Position numbers and translations under genes: made by a program | In this document: piece by piece, positions 7,439 to 15,841 of the stretch | How positions within the stretch are numbered: the stretch's first letter is position 1 | Layout: every line of letters starts with the position of its first letter | DNA from: Ruminococcus sp. | GTDB taxonomy: Bacteria > Bacillota > Clostridia > Oscillospirales > Ruminococcaceae | Direction: 5' to 3' | DNA length: 64,000 bases | NCBI GenBank assembly: GCA_017519145.1 | Contig: JAFWTA010000026.1 | Span: forward strand, 1-64,000 | Notes under the pieces: model-generated | What the model was told of the DNA's origin: nothing | The model's database searches: none | Seen by the model: only the letters and a program-made list of their open reading frames with translations

Positions 7439-10168
7439 TTATGCGTTGGGATCAAGGGAATCTCTCAGGTGGAGAAGATACTCCTGTATATAGAGAGCGT
7501 CGTTCGCTGTAAGTCCCACTGTGGATCTGTCAACGTCGGCATTTTCTCTGCCCTGATCGGTAATGGTGTACTTATTGGGATTTGCAAGTACCTGCATGAT
7601 AAGTATAGCATCTGCAAGCTCAACTGTACCGTCGCAGTTCGAGTCGCCCCATACCACATTGCTCACGGGAGGAGCTGTTGTGGTTGTGGTGGTGGTCGTG
7701 GTAGTTGTTGTTGTAGTGGTAGTTGTTGTTGTGGTAGTTGTTGTTGTAGTGGTAGTTGTTGTCGTTGTCGTTGTTGTGGTAGTCGTTGTAGTTACCACTG
7801 CGGGTTCCTTTACGAAAACTGTGTAGTTGATGACATTGCCTGTCATTCCGTTAGTTCCGAGGAGAACCTTTTCGCCTGCCTCGAAGGTCTTCTTGTAAGC
7901 CACAAAGTCAACGCCGTTGCTGGACTTAGCGGTCAGGTCTGTTCTTGTGTAGCCCGAGAGCCATGAGGGAACCAGATCTGCCTCTTCCTCTCTTGTATCA
8001 ACGAGGACATATACCTCAGCCTTGTCAGCAGCTGTGAACTCGGCAAGGTCACCGTCGGTGTTCTTGGAGTTGCAGGCTGTCATGATGTACTCGCAGCCCT
8101 GAAGCTCGGAAGCCAGCTCTGTGTATGTAAAGTCTCTGTCGCCGTAGATAGGACCGTTTATGCTGTTGGACTCCATGAGCTTCCATGCGAGAGAGTTGTT
8201 ATAGTCCTTCACAAGAAGATTGCTGACCAGCTTGCCGTTAACGGGCTCGGGAGGAGTATTGTTCATCTTTACGTCGGGTCTTGCAGGGAGAGGAGCCTCT
8301 GTGCCGAGGTAGAAGCTGGGGTGAGGAGGCTGATTGTAGGAGCTCTGCTCACAGCCTGCCTGCATACGGTACTGCATATCATGCATGAGAGTTGTCAATC
8401 TGTACTTTGTCTCGGTGTTCGTGCAGAATATGCGGAGCTTGGAATTGTCCTCAGTCCTGAGCACAAGCTCCTCGCGCCAGTCGCCGAAGATATCTGCGGT
8501 AAGACAGGGAACTGCCTTTGTGCTGTTGTTGGAAGCACAGCCTGAAGCTGTAAAAATTGCAGGATAATTGTTTATAGCCGCACCGTCTGTAATGGTGATG
8601 TTATCAAGCAGCTCGCGCTCAAGGTCGCCGTCCCAGTAGATAAGGAAGTTTGAAGAAGGCCATTTGTTGCCTATCTGCTTGCCCGTAACGTCGAATACTG
8701 CATTAGCAGGTCTTGAGCCCCAGAACTCAGCACCGCTGTTGCCTGATACGATATTGTCCGCGCAGCAGCGTCCTGTGTCCTTGTCGCCGTCGTAATGCCA
8801 GATTATCTGACCGTTTCTGCCGTCAACGAAGGAGATACCGTAATTTCCGTCCTCATGGCAGATGAATACCTCCTGACCCTCATGATTGGGGTCAAGGTCG
8901 CCGACGTGCATAGCGTCGCCGTGCATCTTCTTTGTGGACCAGAGGAGCTTTCCGTCATCGTCGATAGCGCAGGCACCCATGCAGACCTCCTGCTTGCCGT
9001 CGTTGTCGAAGTCTGCCACCATTACGTTATGGTTTCCGCAGCCGTAAGCAGGATTGGACTTATCAAATCCTGTGTCGAATACCCACTTCTTCACCAGCTT
9101 CTTGTCCTTAACGTCAACAGCTGAAAGGGTAAGTCTTGTATAGTAGCCTCTGCCGTAGATAACAGAGGGGTGAACGCCGTCAAGATAAGCGATAGCGCAG
9201 TTATAGCGCTCGCAGCGGTTACCGTAGTTGTCGCCCCAAGTGCTCTTGGCAGTATTGCTCGTAGCATCGCCTCTGAGCACAGGGAATTCGATGGTATCGA
9301 GAGCAGCTCCCGTAGCACCGTCGAATAATGTCATATACTCGGGACCTGTCAGAACAGTACCGGCGCTGTTCACATAATTAGCGCTTGCATTGCCGATGAC
9401 CTTTCCTGTGCCGTCAACAGTTCCGTCGCAGGTCTTGGTGATGAACTCAGCCTTGCCGTCGCAGTCAAAGTCCGCAACAGCCATCTGTGTATAGTGCTGA
9501 CCTGCACGGATATTCTTACCCATGTCTATGCGCCAGAGCTTCTTGCCTGTCAGGGTATAGCAGTCGATATAAACGTTGCCTGTGAAGCCCTGTATGCCCT
9601 TATCGGGATTGTGGGTCTGTGAGTTATCCTTTGAATTTGAGGGGTCCCATTTAAGGAAGATCTCATACTGACCGTCGCCGTCAACATCTCCCACGCAGCA
9701 GTCATTGGGGGAGTAGCTGTAAGCCTCGCCGTTGATAGTTCCGCCCTTGGGGACATCAAGAGGTATATCGAAGTAATTGGAGCCGGAGCTGAAATGGCAG
9801 CCGTCAGAGCTTACCACAGTGCCGTTCACAAGGGTATCAACTCTATAATTTGAGTTTGCATTGCCGCTTGCGTCCCAGTAGTTGGTGGGATCGCCTGCCT
9901 TGCTTGTGTAGATGAGCTGATCGTCGCGGAACAGCTGAAACTCGGCATTATCGTCGTCGTTTGCGTTGAAGCGCCAGCTTACGAACATACCGTTGCCCGA
10001 CTTGATAGCGTAGATGCCGCGGTCAAGATACTCCATAATGGCAGCGCCGTTTCCGCCCACTCCGTAGGCAGCGTCCGCTGTCAGAAGTGAAGCCGCGCTG
10101 AGGTTAGAGGTCGCAGCTATCGCCAGAGAGGCAGCAGCAGCCACGATACGTTTGATTTTTAGGTTCAT
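7439..10168 (-). CDS. Secreted rhamnogalacturonan lyase (PL11) with dockerin
   Basis: A 909-residue secreted enzyme predicted to cleave the rhamnogalacturonan I backbone of pectin by beta-elimination. It has a signal peptide (MNLKIKRIVAAAASLAIA), then a PL11 beta-propeller catalytic domain. Repeated calcium-loop motifs of that fold are visible (DVDGDGQYE, DFDCDGKAE, DFDNDGKQE). A C-terminal accessory domain follows (about residues 660-790). Next comes an unbroken run of about 39 threonines. The protein ends in a type I dockerin (NCDGTVELADAILIMQ, then NADVDRSTVGLTANDAL) for docking to a scaffold. GH2, GH43 and PL1/PL9 enzymes elsewhere in the window act on the same polymer. It has its own promoter and terminator, so it is monocistronic. 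Confidence 0.95.
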   Translation of the reverse strand: MNLKIKRIVAAAASLAIAATSNLSAASLLTADAAYGVGGNGAAIMEYLDRGIYAIKSGNGMFVSWRFNANDDDNAEFQLFRDDQLIYTSKAGDPTNYWDASGNANSNYRVDTLVNGTVVSSDGCHFSSGSNYFDIPLDVPKGGTINGEAYSYSPNDCCVGDVDGDGQYEIFLKWDPSNSKDNSQTHNPDKGIQGFTGNVYIDCYTLTGKKLWRIDMGKNIRAGQHYTQMAVADFDCDGKAEFITKTCDGTVDGTGKVIGNASANYVNSAGTVLTGPEYMTLFDGATGAALDTIEFPVLRGDATSNTAKSTWGDNYGNRCERYNCAIAYLDGVHPSVIYGRGYYTRLTLSAVDVKDKKLVKKWVFDTGFDKSNPAYGCGNHNVMVADFDNDGKQEVCMGACAIDDDGKLLWSTKKMHGDAMHVGDLDPNHEGQEVFICHEDGNYGISFVDGRNGQIIWHYDGDKDTGRCCADNIVSGNSGAEFWGSRPANAVFDVTGKQIGNKWPSSNFLIYWDGDLERELLDNITITDGAAINNYPAIFTASGCASNNSTKAVPCLTADIFGDWREELVLRTEDNSKLRIFCTNTETKYRLTTLMHDMQYRMQAGCEQSSYNQPPHPSFYLGTEAPLPARPDVKMNNTPPEPVNGKLVSNLLVKDYNNSLAWKLMESNSINGPIYGDRDFTYTELASELQGCEYIMTACNSKNTDGDLAEFTAADKAEVYVLVDTREEEADLVPSWLSGYTRTDLTAKSSNGVDFVAYKKTFEAGEKVLLGTNGMTGNVINYTVFVKEPAVVTTTTTTTTTTTTTTTTTTTTTTTTTTTTTTTTTTTTTTTAPPVSNVVWGDSNCDGTVELADAILIMQVLANPNKYTITDQGRENADVDRSTVGLTANDALYIQEYLLHLRDSLDPNA
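7674..7794 (-). repeat. Poly-threonine coding repeat in the PL11 linker
   Basis: About 39 consecutive Thr codons (ACN) with sub-repeats such as ACTACCACTACAACAACA appearing more than once. This low-complexity tract is likely prone to length change. Confidence 0.9.
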
Positions 10169-10231
10169 TTTAATTCCCCCTGTGTTTTATTTTTTCATCG
10201 TTTCGGAACAGATCCGCTCCATGTCTATTAT

Positions 10232-10260
10232 ATTATACTATTTTATTCATGATTTAGCAA
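10232..10260 (-). promoter_or_regulatory. PL11 promoter
   Basis: Minus strand: TTGCTA (10255-10260), 17 bp, TATAAT (10232-10237); about 60 nt upstream of the start codon. Confidence 0.75.
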
Positions 10261-10289
10261 TGATTTATTGTATCATTTTTCTTTCTTTT

Positions 10290-10326
10290 TGTACATAATA
10301 GTGGATGATATGTACAATAATGTACC
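10290..10326. promoter_or_regulatory. Cluster of GTAC-centred palindromes upstream of PL11
   Basis: TGTACAT (10290-10296) faces ATGTACA (10310-10316), with a third copy ATGTACC at 10320-10326. The cluster sits about 30 bp upstream of the PL11 -35, where an activator or repressor could bind. A related TTTGTACATAA lies in the GH43 promoter spacer. Confidence 0.35.
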
Positions 10327-10360
10327 AAAAAAGCATTGCAAAGTGCACTATCCGATATAT

Positions 10361-10392
10361 AAAAAGCCCCGAAGTCTGCACTTCAGGGCTTG
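10361..10392 (-). terminator. Terminator of the nitroreductase gene
   Basis: AAGCCCTGAAGT/ACTTCGGGGCTT hairpin and TTTTTA tail on the minus strand. Confidence 0.85.
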
Positions 10393-10414
10393 TAGTTTTT
10401 TCAGTATCCGCCTA

Positions 10415-10942
10415 TCAGTCAATATAGATGACTCTGTTATCATTTCTGGGCGGTATGGGAGCTGCTTCACCGTCGGGATAGCCCAGAGCAAGATGCCCTA
10501 TGCCGATGTACTTTCCGCTGAGACCTGCCTTGTTCAGTATCTCATCACCGAAAGTGCCTTCCATCTCCTCCTTGGCGCGGTGTATCCAGCAGGTTCCCAG
10601 TCCCAGCTCGTGAGCCTTCAGCATCATGTTGCCGAGAGTGAGACTTCCGTCATAAACAGCAGTCGGTATCTCCTCGGGAGCAATTACCAGAAGGATAACG
10701 GGAGCGCCGTAGAATGGGTCGAAGCCCTTGTCCCAGCCGCCGATAGCACAGTTTTCCTCCATGATGCGGTCTCGGAGCTCCTTATTGGTGACAGCAATGA
10801 CTGCGGGAGCCTGCTTGCCTCTGCCCGAAGCTGCATAAAGACCTGCCTCGATGACCTGATCTATGAGAGCCTTTTCGGGCAGCTGCGAGGTGAATTTGCG
10901 TACGCTTCTTCTTTCCTTGATGATACTTGTAAGATCTTTCAT
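10415..10942 (-). CDS. Nitroreductase-family flavoprotein
   Basis: A 175-residue protein of the FMN-dependent nitroreductase fold, expected to reduce quinones, nitro compounds or related substrates with NAD(P)H. The N-terminal RRSVRKF FMN-binding motif is present. So are AASGRGKQAPAVIAVT, a central SLTLGNMMLKAHELGLGTCWIHR helix, and the C-terminal GHLALGYP that closes the flavin site. The ATG at 10942 has AAGGAGG 8 nt upstream; the longer frame adds residues without family similarity. The physiological substrate is unknown. Confidence 0.93.
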   Translation of the reverse strand: MKDLTSIIKERRSVRKFTSQLPEKALIDQVIEAGLYAASGRGKQAPAVIAVTNKELRDRIMEENCAIGGWDKGFDPFYGAPVILLVIAPEEIPTAVYDGSLTLGNMMLKAHELGLGTCWIHRAKEEMEGTFGDEILNKAGLSGKYIGIGHLALGYPDGEAAPIPPRNDNRVIYID

Positions 10943-11113
10943 GGTGATACCTCCTTGGTATGATTTTATCAGTATAATTATAGCACTGAAAGCAGTTTTT
11001 TTCAAGTAGGGAACGCCTCCCTCGGAGTTCCGCATATATACTGTAAGCGCTGAGCCGCCGCACCATGTTTCGCGGAAGCGCTTTACTGCCCGGAAACTTT
11101 TACGCCGCGTCCC

Positions 11114-11142
11114 TTGCTATTTACGGATCATTATGCTATACT
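11114..11142 (+). promoter_or_regulatory. Promoter of the methyltransferase gene
   Basis: TTGCTA (11114-11119), 17 bp, TATACT (11137-11142). Confidence 0.75.
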
Positions 11143-11172
11143 GTAAATATATTTTTCATCAGGAGGGATACC

Positions 11173-11967
11173 ATGAACATCACAAACAAGGACATCGACG
11201 GCGGAAAAGCCTTCGACTGGGGAAAAACTTCGGAAAACTACGCTAAATACAGAGATATATACCCTCAGGAGTTCTACCGCTGCCTTACCGAACGCGGACT
11301 CTGCGTAAATGGTCAGCGTGTGCTTGACCTCGGTACGGGTACAGGTGTCATACCGCGAAATATGTACCGCTTCGGAGCTAAATGGACAGGCTGCGATATC
11401 TCCGAAAATCAGATAGAACAAGCTAAGCTCCTCGCCGCAAAAGAGGGCATGGATATCGACTTCTTTGCAGCTCCTGCCGAGGAGATATCCTTCCCGTCAG
11501 GCACCTTTGACGTTATAACTGCCTGTCAGTGCTTCTGGTACTTCGACCACAAGACTGTGGCACCCATACTGGCTGATCTGCTCGGCTCCGACGGCAGGCT
11601 CTGCGTCATGCAGATGGCTTGGCTGCCATTTGATGACCCTATCGCAGTCAAAAGCGAAGAGCTGGTGCTGAAATACAATCCCACATGGACGGGCGGCGGC
11701 TGGACAAGACAGCCCGTGCACATAGATGAAGCCGTGCTGGAGCACTTCACTGTCGAGGAGCAGATAGGCTTCGATGTGAATATCCCCTTTACCCGTGAGA
11801 GCTGGAACGGCAGAATGAAAGCCTGCCGCGGTGTTCAGGCTTCTCTCTCCGAGGAGGAGACTGTCCGCTGGGAAAAGGAGCATATGCAGCTTCTGGAGGA
11901 AATAGCTTCCGAGAAGTTCGATATACTGCACTATGCTGCCATAGCTGTACTGAAAAAGAAAGCATAG
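11173..11967 (+). CDS. Class I SAM-dependent methyltransferase
   Basis: A 264-residue methyltransferase. Motif I VLDLGTGTGVIP (about residues 50-61) binds S-adenosylmethionine, followed by the acidic motif II (WTGCDISENQIEQA) and a motif III-like TACQCFWYFD. Such UbiE-like enzymes methylate small molecules; the substrate cannot be told from sequence. The ATG at 11173 sits behind AGGAGGG, and the -10 element lies just upstream, excluding the longer frame. It has its own promoter and shares a two-way terminator with the next gene. Confidence 0.88.
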   Translation: MNITNKDIDGGKAFDWGKTSENYAKYRDIYPQEFYRCLTERGLCVNGQRVLDLGTGTGVIPRNMYRFGAKWTGCDISENQIEQAKLLAAKEGMDIDFFAAPAEEISFPSGTFDVITACQCFWYFDHKTVAPILADLLGSDGRLCVMQMAWLPFDDPIAVKSEELVLKYNPTWTGGGWTRQPVHIDEAVLEHFTVEEQIGFDVNIPFTRESWNGRMKACRGVQASLSEEETVRWEKEHMQLLEEIASEKFDILHYAAIAVLKKKA

Positions 11968-11985
11968 TTTCCCGTATGAAAATGA

Positions 11986-12025
11986 AGCCCCGAAGCGTTA
12001 TTTCTGCCGCTTCGGGGCTGTTTTT
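11986..12025. terminator. Shared terminator between convergent methyltransferase genes
   Basis: AGCCCCGAAGCG (11986-11997) pairs with CGCTTCGGGGCT (12008-12019), followed by GTTTTT on the plus strand. It also lies directly downstream of the minus-strand gene. Confidence 0.85.
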
Positions 12026-12809
12026 ATCTCTCAAATCTGTAAACTGCCAGTCTGTCCATGACCTTGTTGAACAGCTTGCTTCCAATCTTGCCGATGAGTG
12101 AATACTTCTTTATCTCCTCAAAGAAGTTTATCTCCTTTACAAAGCTGATACCGCTGCACAGTGACTCGGCTTCCCTGCCGCTCTCAATTCCCCAGCCGAA
12201 TGATGCCTTGGTGTTCTTTACGGTATCATGGTGGCTGCTGTTCTTTACTGCAAAGGGATGCATTATCTCAGCCAGTATGTAGCCCTTGCCGAAATAGGTG
12301 CATATATGGTCAAGCAGTGCGCTTACCTGCTCCTCGCTGAAATACATGAGAAGTCCCTCGGCAATGATTATGGTAACGCCCTCATTGGGTATGCCCACTG
12401 TCCATTCGGTGTCTGTCAGGTCTCCTGCTTTCATGAACTCGCGGTCACGGTCGGAAAAGACCTTCTTTCTCAGCTCTATGGAGTCGGGAAGATCAACATT
12501 GTACCACCTTACGCTGCCGTTGTCAACTCTGGAAAAACGATCGTCAAATCCGCATCCGATGTTTACACACACGGCATCGGGATACTTTTCCAGAAGCTTC
12601 TTTACCTCATTGTCGAAAAGTATTGTCCTTGCAACTACTCCCTCATGGGACATATACTTGTCGTACTTCTTCGTATCTATTCCCAGTCCGTCGATGATCT
12701 CAACGGCTTTTGCATCGTATATCCTGTGATCGCTTCTCTTGCTCTCATCTGCCTTTATTGCAAGGGGGATAAGTGCAGTTTCCTGAACGTCGCCGAGTTT
12801 AAGTTCCAT
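12024..12809 (-). CDS. Leucine carboxyl methyltransferase-family protein (TcmP-like)
   Basis: A 261-residue SAM-dependent methyltransferase of the LCM/TcmP type. Recognisable features are the N-terminal RSDHRIYDAKAVEII segment, the SAM site VCVNIGCGFDDRF, the conserved WYNVDLPD acidic loop and a later IIIAEGLLMYF motif. Members O-methylate carboxyl or hydroxyl groups of small molecules. The bacterial proteins of this group are often uncharacterised, so the substrate here is unknown. The ATG at 12809 is preceded by AAAGGAG. Confidence 0.85.
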   Translation of the reverse strand: MELKLGDVQETALIPLAIKADESKRSDHRIYDAKAVEIIDGLGIDTKKYDKYMSHEGVVARTILFDNEVKKLLEKYPDAVCVNIGCGFDDRFSRVDNGSVRWYNVDLPDSIELRKKVFSDRDREFMKAGDLTDTEWTVGIPNEGVTIIIAEGLLMYFSEEQVSALLDHICTYFGKGYILAEIMHPFAVKNSSHHDTVKNTKASFGWGIESGREAESLCSGISFVKEINFFEEIKKYSLIGKIGSKLFNKVMDRLAVYRFER

Positions 12810-12832
12810 ATCAAGTTCTCCTTTAGAAAAAT

Positions 12833-12858
12833 AAAAAGGTGCTCAGAGCACCCTTTTA
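12833..12858 (-). terminator. Terminator of the MerR-type regulator
   Basis: GGGTGCTC/GAGCACC hairpin on the minus strand with a TTTTTATTTTT tail. Confidence 0.85.
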
Positions 12859-12891
12859 TTATATCACAGAAGATCATGCAAAGCCCAATTG

Positions 12892-13617
12892 TTAGCCCAA
12901 GCAAACCTTTATTGCAGCTGCCGCAAATTCAGCCGTGCCCTTTCCGCCTGCCCTGTCTATGTTCTCCGTGAACTCTCCGCCTGCTGCGTACATCTTTCCC
13001 AGTCCTCTGAGTATCTCATCCGTGCAGGTGTACATATTCTCGGTTATGAAGCTCTGAAGCTTCCTCACCTGTGCCTGCGCCTCGGCACTGTCGGGACTGC
13101 CGCCTTTCAGCTCGCCGAACTCCGCAAAAATAGTCATTAATCGCTCTGTGAGCTGATCGTTCTCCGCGGCTGTGCGCTTGCTGTCCTTTTCCTCAAACTC
13201 CTTGTATTCGGGGGTATCTCCCCATTCTGCCTTTGCCCTCTGTGCGTATTCATCAAGCTTTGATCTGTCAAATGCAGTAAAATCCACTGCTCTCACTCCT
13301 AACATTTTTATTCCCCGAGCGAAGTCGATAAGCTTCTGAAGGTGCTGCTTTTTCAGCTCCAGCAGCTCTATCTGCTGATCAAGAGCCTTTCTGCGGTCAA
13401 AATCCTTCCGCTCCATGATACTTATTATATCTTTAAGCGGAAACTCAAGCTCGCGAAAAAGCAGTATCTGCTGCAATCTCTCCAGTGCCGTATCGTCATA
13501 CAGCCTGTAGCCGCCCTCGGTGTGTCCCGCAGGGCTCAGCAGCCCGATATTGTCATAGTATCTGAGAGTGCGTATACTCACTCCCGTAAGCTCACTGACC
13601 TGTTTTACCGTCATCAT
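12892..13617 (-). CDS. MerR-family regulator with TipAS ligand-binding domain
   Basis: A transcription factor of about 241 residues resembling TipA/Mta-type activators, which sense drugs or hydrophobic ligands and activate promoters with overlong spacers. The N-terminal winged helix is clear (TVKQVSELTGVSIRTLRYYDNIGLL, then GGYRLYDD), followed by the coiled linker helix. The all-helical TipAS module occupies roughly residues 120-241 (ending ENIDRAGGKGTAEFAAAAIKVCL). The start ATG at 13617 follows GAGGAGG. A longer frame to 13656 is excluded because it would run through the promoter's own -10. The promoter has a MerR-type 19-bp spacer and dyad, so autoregulation is likely. Confidence 0.92.
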   Translation of the reverse strand: MMTVKQVSELTGVSIRTLRYYDNIGLLSPAGHTEGGYRLYDDTALERLQQILLFRELEFPLKDIISIMERKDFDRRKALDQQIELLELKKQHLQKLIDFARGIKMLGVRAVDFTAFDRSKLDEYAQRAKAEWGDTPEYKEFEEKDSKRTAAENDQLTERLMTIFAEFGELKGGSPDSAEAQAQVRKLQSFITENMYTCTDEILRGLGKMYAAGGEFTENIDRAGGKGTAEFAAAAIKVCLG

Positions 13618-13644
13618 CTCAATGACCTCCTCTCGTGTGATCTC

Positions 13645-13675
13645 AGTATAGACCATGACGTAACGTAAGAGTCAA
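13645..13675 (-). promoter_or_regulatory. MerR-type 19-bp-spacer promoter with dyad
   Basis: Minus strand: TTGACT (13670-13675), 19 bp, TATACT (13645-13650). The spacer carries an imperfect dyad around ACGTTACGT with outer GAC/GTC. This resembles MerR-family operators such as that of BmrR. Confidence 0.75.
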
Positions 13676-13749
13676 TAGTCCCCTGAGAACTTTGTAGGAA
13701 CTCACAAAAAGAAGCTGTACATATTATTCAGATTGCATACAGTCCATTG

Positions 13750-14523
13750 TCACAGCTTTATATCCGAAACCGCAAACAGTACGGCTTTGCCCGATATCCT
13801 TACCCTGTCTCCGCAGACCGTACAGTAAAGCTCTCCTGTGCGCTTTGACGCCTGAAATGCAGTGAGGCTCTCCTTGCCCAGTCTCCTGCTCCAGTAGGGC
13901 GCTATCATGCAGTGAGCGGAGCCTGTGACAGGGTCCTCTGTTATGCCGTATCTCGGCGCGAACACTCGCGATACGCAGTCATAGCCGCTGCCCTTTGCAG
14001 TTACTGCCACGCAGGCTCCGTCCAGCTGTGAAAGCAGCGCTGAGTCGGGCTGAAGTCCCCTTACCTCGTCCTCCTCCCTCAGCACAAATAGCAGGTCGCG
14101 GTCACGGTATGCCGCAAGGGGGATAGTCCCCAGTGCCTCTATCATCATGTCAGTAATCTCGGCGTGTTCAAGCCGATAGGCAGGAAAGTCCATCTCGATC
14201 AGACCGTCCCTGTGCACCACGGAGAACTCTCCGCACTGACCGGAAAAGTCAAGCCTTTCACAGTTCTTTTCATAAAAGCTGAAAAGCACATATGCCGCCG
14301 CAAGTGTAGCATGACCGCAGAAGTCTATCTCACTTTTCGGAGTGAACCAGCGTATGTGATAGTGCTCCCCCTCTTTGACTGCAAAGGCGGTCTCGGACAG
14401 GTTGTTCTCAGCGGCTATGCTCTGCATGAGACTGTCCGCAGGGAAGCTGTCCATAACGCAGACCGCCGCGGGATTTCCTGCAAATAATCTATCTGTAAAA
14501 GCATCAACTATGTATTGCTTCAT
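13750..14523 (-). CDS. PhzF-family protein
   Basis: A 257-residue protein of the PhzF isomerase/epimerase family (diaminopimelate epimerase fold). The family's catalytic Glu is present at residue 44 (AAENNLSETAF). Conserved GNPAAVC, DFCGHATLAAAY and DPVTGSAHC segments are also present. Real phenazine synthesis is not implied, since no phz partners are nearby. The ATG follows AAGGAG. Slightly shorter than the roughly 280-300 residues of many family members but complete at both ends. Confidence 0.92.
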   Translation of the reverse strand: MKQYIVDAFTDRLFAGNPAAVCVMDSFPADSLMQSIAAENNLSETAFAVKEGEHYHIRWFTPKSEIDFCGHATLAAAYVLFSFYEKNCERLDFSGQCGEFSVVHRDGLIEMDFPAYRLEHAEITDMMIEALGTIPLAAYRDRDLLFVLREEDEVRGLQPDSALLSQLDGACVAVTAKGSGYDCVSRVFAPRYGITEDPVTGSAHCMIAPYWSRRLGKESLTAFQASKRTGELYCTVCGDRVRISGKAVLFAVSDIKL

Positions 14524-14552
14524 GACCTTATCTCCTTTTCACATTATAGCTT

Positions 14553-14582
14553 AGTATATCATATCACGAAACCCTCTGTCAA
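14553..14582 (-). promoter_or_regulatory. phzF-like gene promoter
   Basis: Minus strand: TTGACA (14577-14582), 18 bp, TATACT (14553-14558). Confidence 0.6.
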
Positions 14583-14634
14583 ACAAAAAAGCACACCCTA
14601 AGGGGGCATCCTCCGCCGAAACCGTGACATAAAA

Positions 14635-14664
14635 TTACCGAGCCTGTGATATCAGGCTCGGTAA
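14635..14664 (-). terminator. Terminator of the leucine-rich-repeat gene
   Basis: Perfect 12-bp stem TTACCGAGCCTG/CAGGCTCGGTAA; the minus strand continues into TTTTATG. Confidence 0.8.
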
Positions 14665-14741
14665 CTCACGTTTTTTCGTTAAGGAAAGCTCTCTGAAAGG
14701 AGTGCGCTTTGCGATCTATACAATGTCTGTTTTTGATGCGA

Positions 14742-15611
14742 TCAGTCTCTTACTCCGTTATGGAAGTCGAGAGCCATTCTTACTTCGTCCTCAAGGAGCT
14801 GTGCATAATTACGTCCGAATGTAGGATTATAGGGACTCATAATATAACGGCTCGGACCATTCCACGCATAGAGACGGTGTCCGTATACGAACTGAAGATT
14901 GTGTGCGCCCTTGAAGCTGCGGTTTGCAAGACCGGATCTTACAGAGTAATCGCTGATCTCAACGTTCTCGAGAAGATCGCAATTCTCAAATACAGACATA
15001 CCAAGTTCCCACTTATCCTTGAAATGGATCTCTGTGAGGTTGTGGCAGTTGAGGAATGCGTATGACTCGATATACTTTACGTCGTCATGCAGATAGGGAT
15101 CAGAGAAGCTTGTGATGGCTGTGTTTGCGAATGCACGGCTCTTGATCCTGTCAAGGTTGGGAGGGCAGGAAGCATATGTGAGAGCTGTGCAGTTCTCGAA
15201 TGCACTTGTGCCGATGATCTTTGCGCCCGAATTTATGTATACCTGTGTGAGACTTGTGCAGTTCCTGAATGCATTAGTGCCGATCTCCTCGATGTTGTAA
15301 CCGAACTGGCACATTTTCATGGTGTGATTGTTCATGAATGCGCCTGTGCCTATTTTAGTAACTTTATAGCCGTTGAGCTCAACGGGCAGATAAACGCGCT
15401 GCTCGTTGCCTGTATATCCTGTGAGGGTGCAGGTGGTCGAGCTTGTTACCTGATATGTCCATGTGCCCGAAACTGCTGCGTCTGCGGTAATTGTGTTTGT
15501 GGGAATGATCTTGCTGAATACGTTTGACTCAGCAGCTGCTGTTGCTGCTGTAAGCATAGTAAGTGCCATTAAAGATGAAATGATCTTTTTAGATCTGATG
15601 CTGAATCTCAT
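14742..15611 (-). CDS. Secreted leucine-rich-repeat protein (BspA-like)
   Basis: A 289-residue exported protein. After a signal peptide (about residues 1-28, ending near TAATAAAES) come repeated BspA-type LRR_5 units of about 23 residues. Their phrases recur: IGTGAFMNN, IGTNAFRNCTSL, IGTSAFENCTAL, IKSRAFANT, IESYAFLNCHNL. Such proteins typically mediate surface or protein-protein contact. No anchor or dockerin is present. It is expressed alone from a very good promoter overlapping a palindrome. Confidence 0.85.
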   Translation of the reverse strand: MRFSIRSKKIISSLMALTMLTAATAAAESNVFSKIIPTNTITADAAVSGTWTYQVTSSTTCTLTGYTGNEQRVYLPVELNGYKVTKIGTGAFMNNHTMKMCQFGYNIEEIGTNAFRNCTSLTQVYINSGAKIIGTSAFENCTALTYASCPPNLDRIKSRAFANTAITSFSDPYLHDDVKYIESYAFLNCHNLTEIHFKDKWELGMSVFENCDLLENVEISDYSVRSGLANRSFKGAHNLQFVYGHRLYAWNGPSRYIMSPYNPTFGRNYAQLLEDEVRMALDFHNGVRD

Positions 15612-15649
15612 TATTAATATCTCCTTGTAAAGTTTATTGTCGCGACTGT

Positions 15650-15682
15650 GGTCATTTTACCATATGACCTCAATAATGTCAA
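15650..15682 (-). promoter_or_regulatory. LRR-gene promoter with palindrome over the -10
   Basis: Minus strand: TTGACA (15677-15682), 17 bp, TAAAAT (15654-15659). A perfect inverted repeat GGTCAT-8 nt-ATGACC (15650-15669) covers the -10, suggesting a repressor site. Confidence 0.7.
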
Positions 15683-15780
15683 GTTTTTTTGTTAAAATGA
15701 GCGGCAATACCCCCATATAAAGTTAATATATTTCAGCCTTTTTCAAGTGTGTCAGGAAAGTGAAATTATCCCTGTTTTCA

Positions 15781-15809
15781 TTGACCTTTGGGAATATAAA
15801 TGATATAAT
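15781..15809 (+). promoter_or_regulatory. Promoter of the small alarmone synthetase gene
   Basis: TTGACC (15781-15786), 17 bp, TATAAT (15804-15809). Confidence 0.85.
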
Positions 15810-15841
15810 AATACCATCAACCATAAACGAAAGGACACACC

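Noticed and set aside
7563..7826. Plus-strand frame encoding a poly-valine protein
   Set aside because: It is the antisense reading of the Thr-codon repeat in the PL11 linker.
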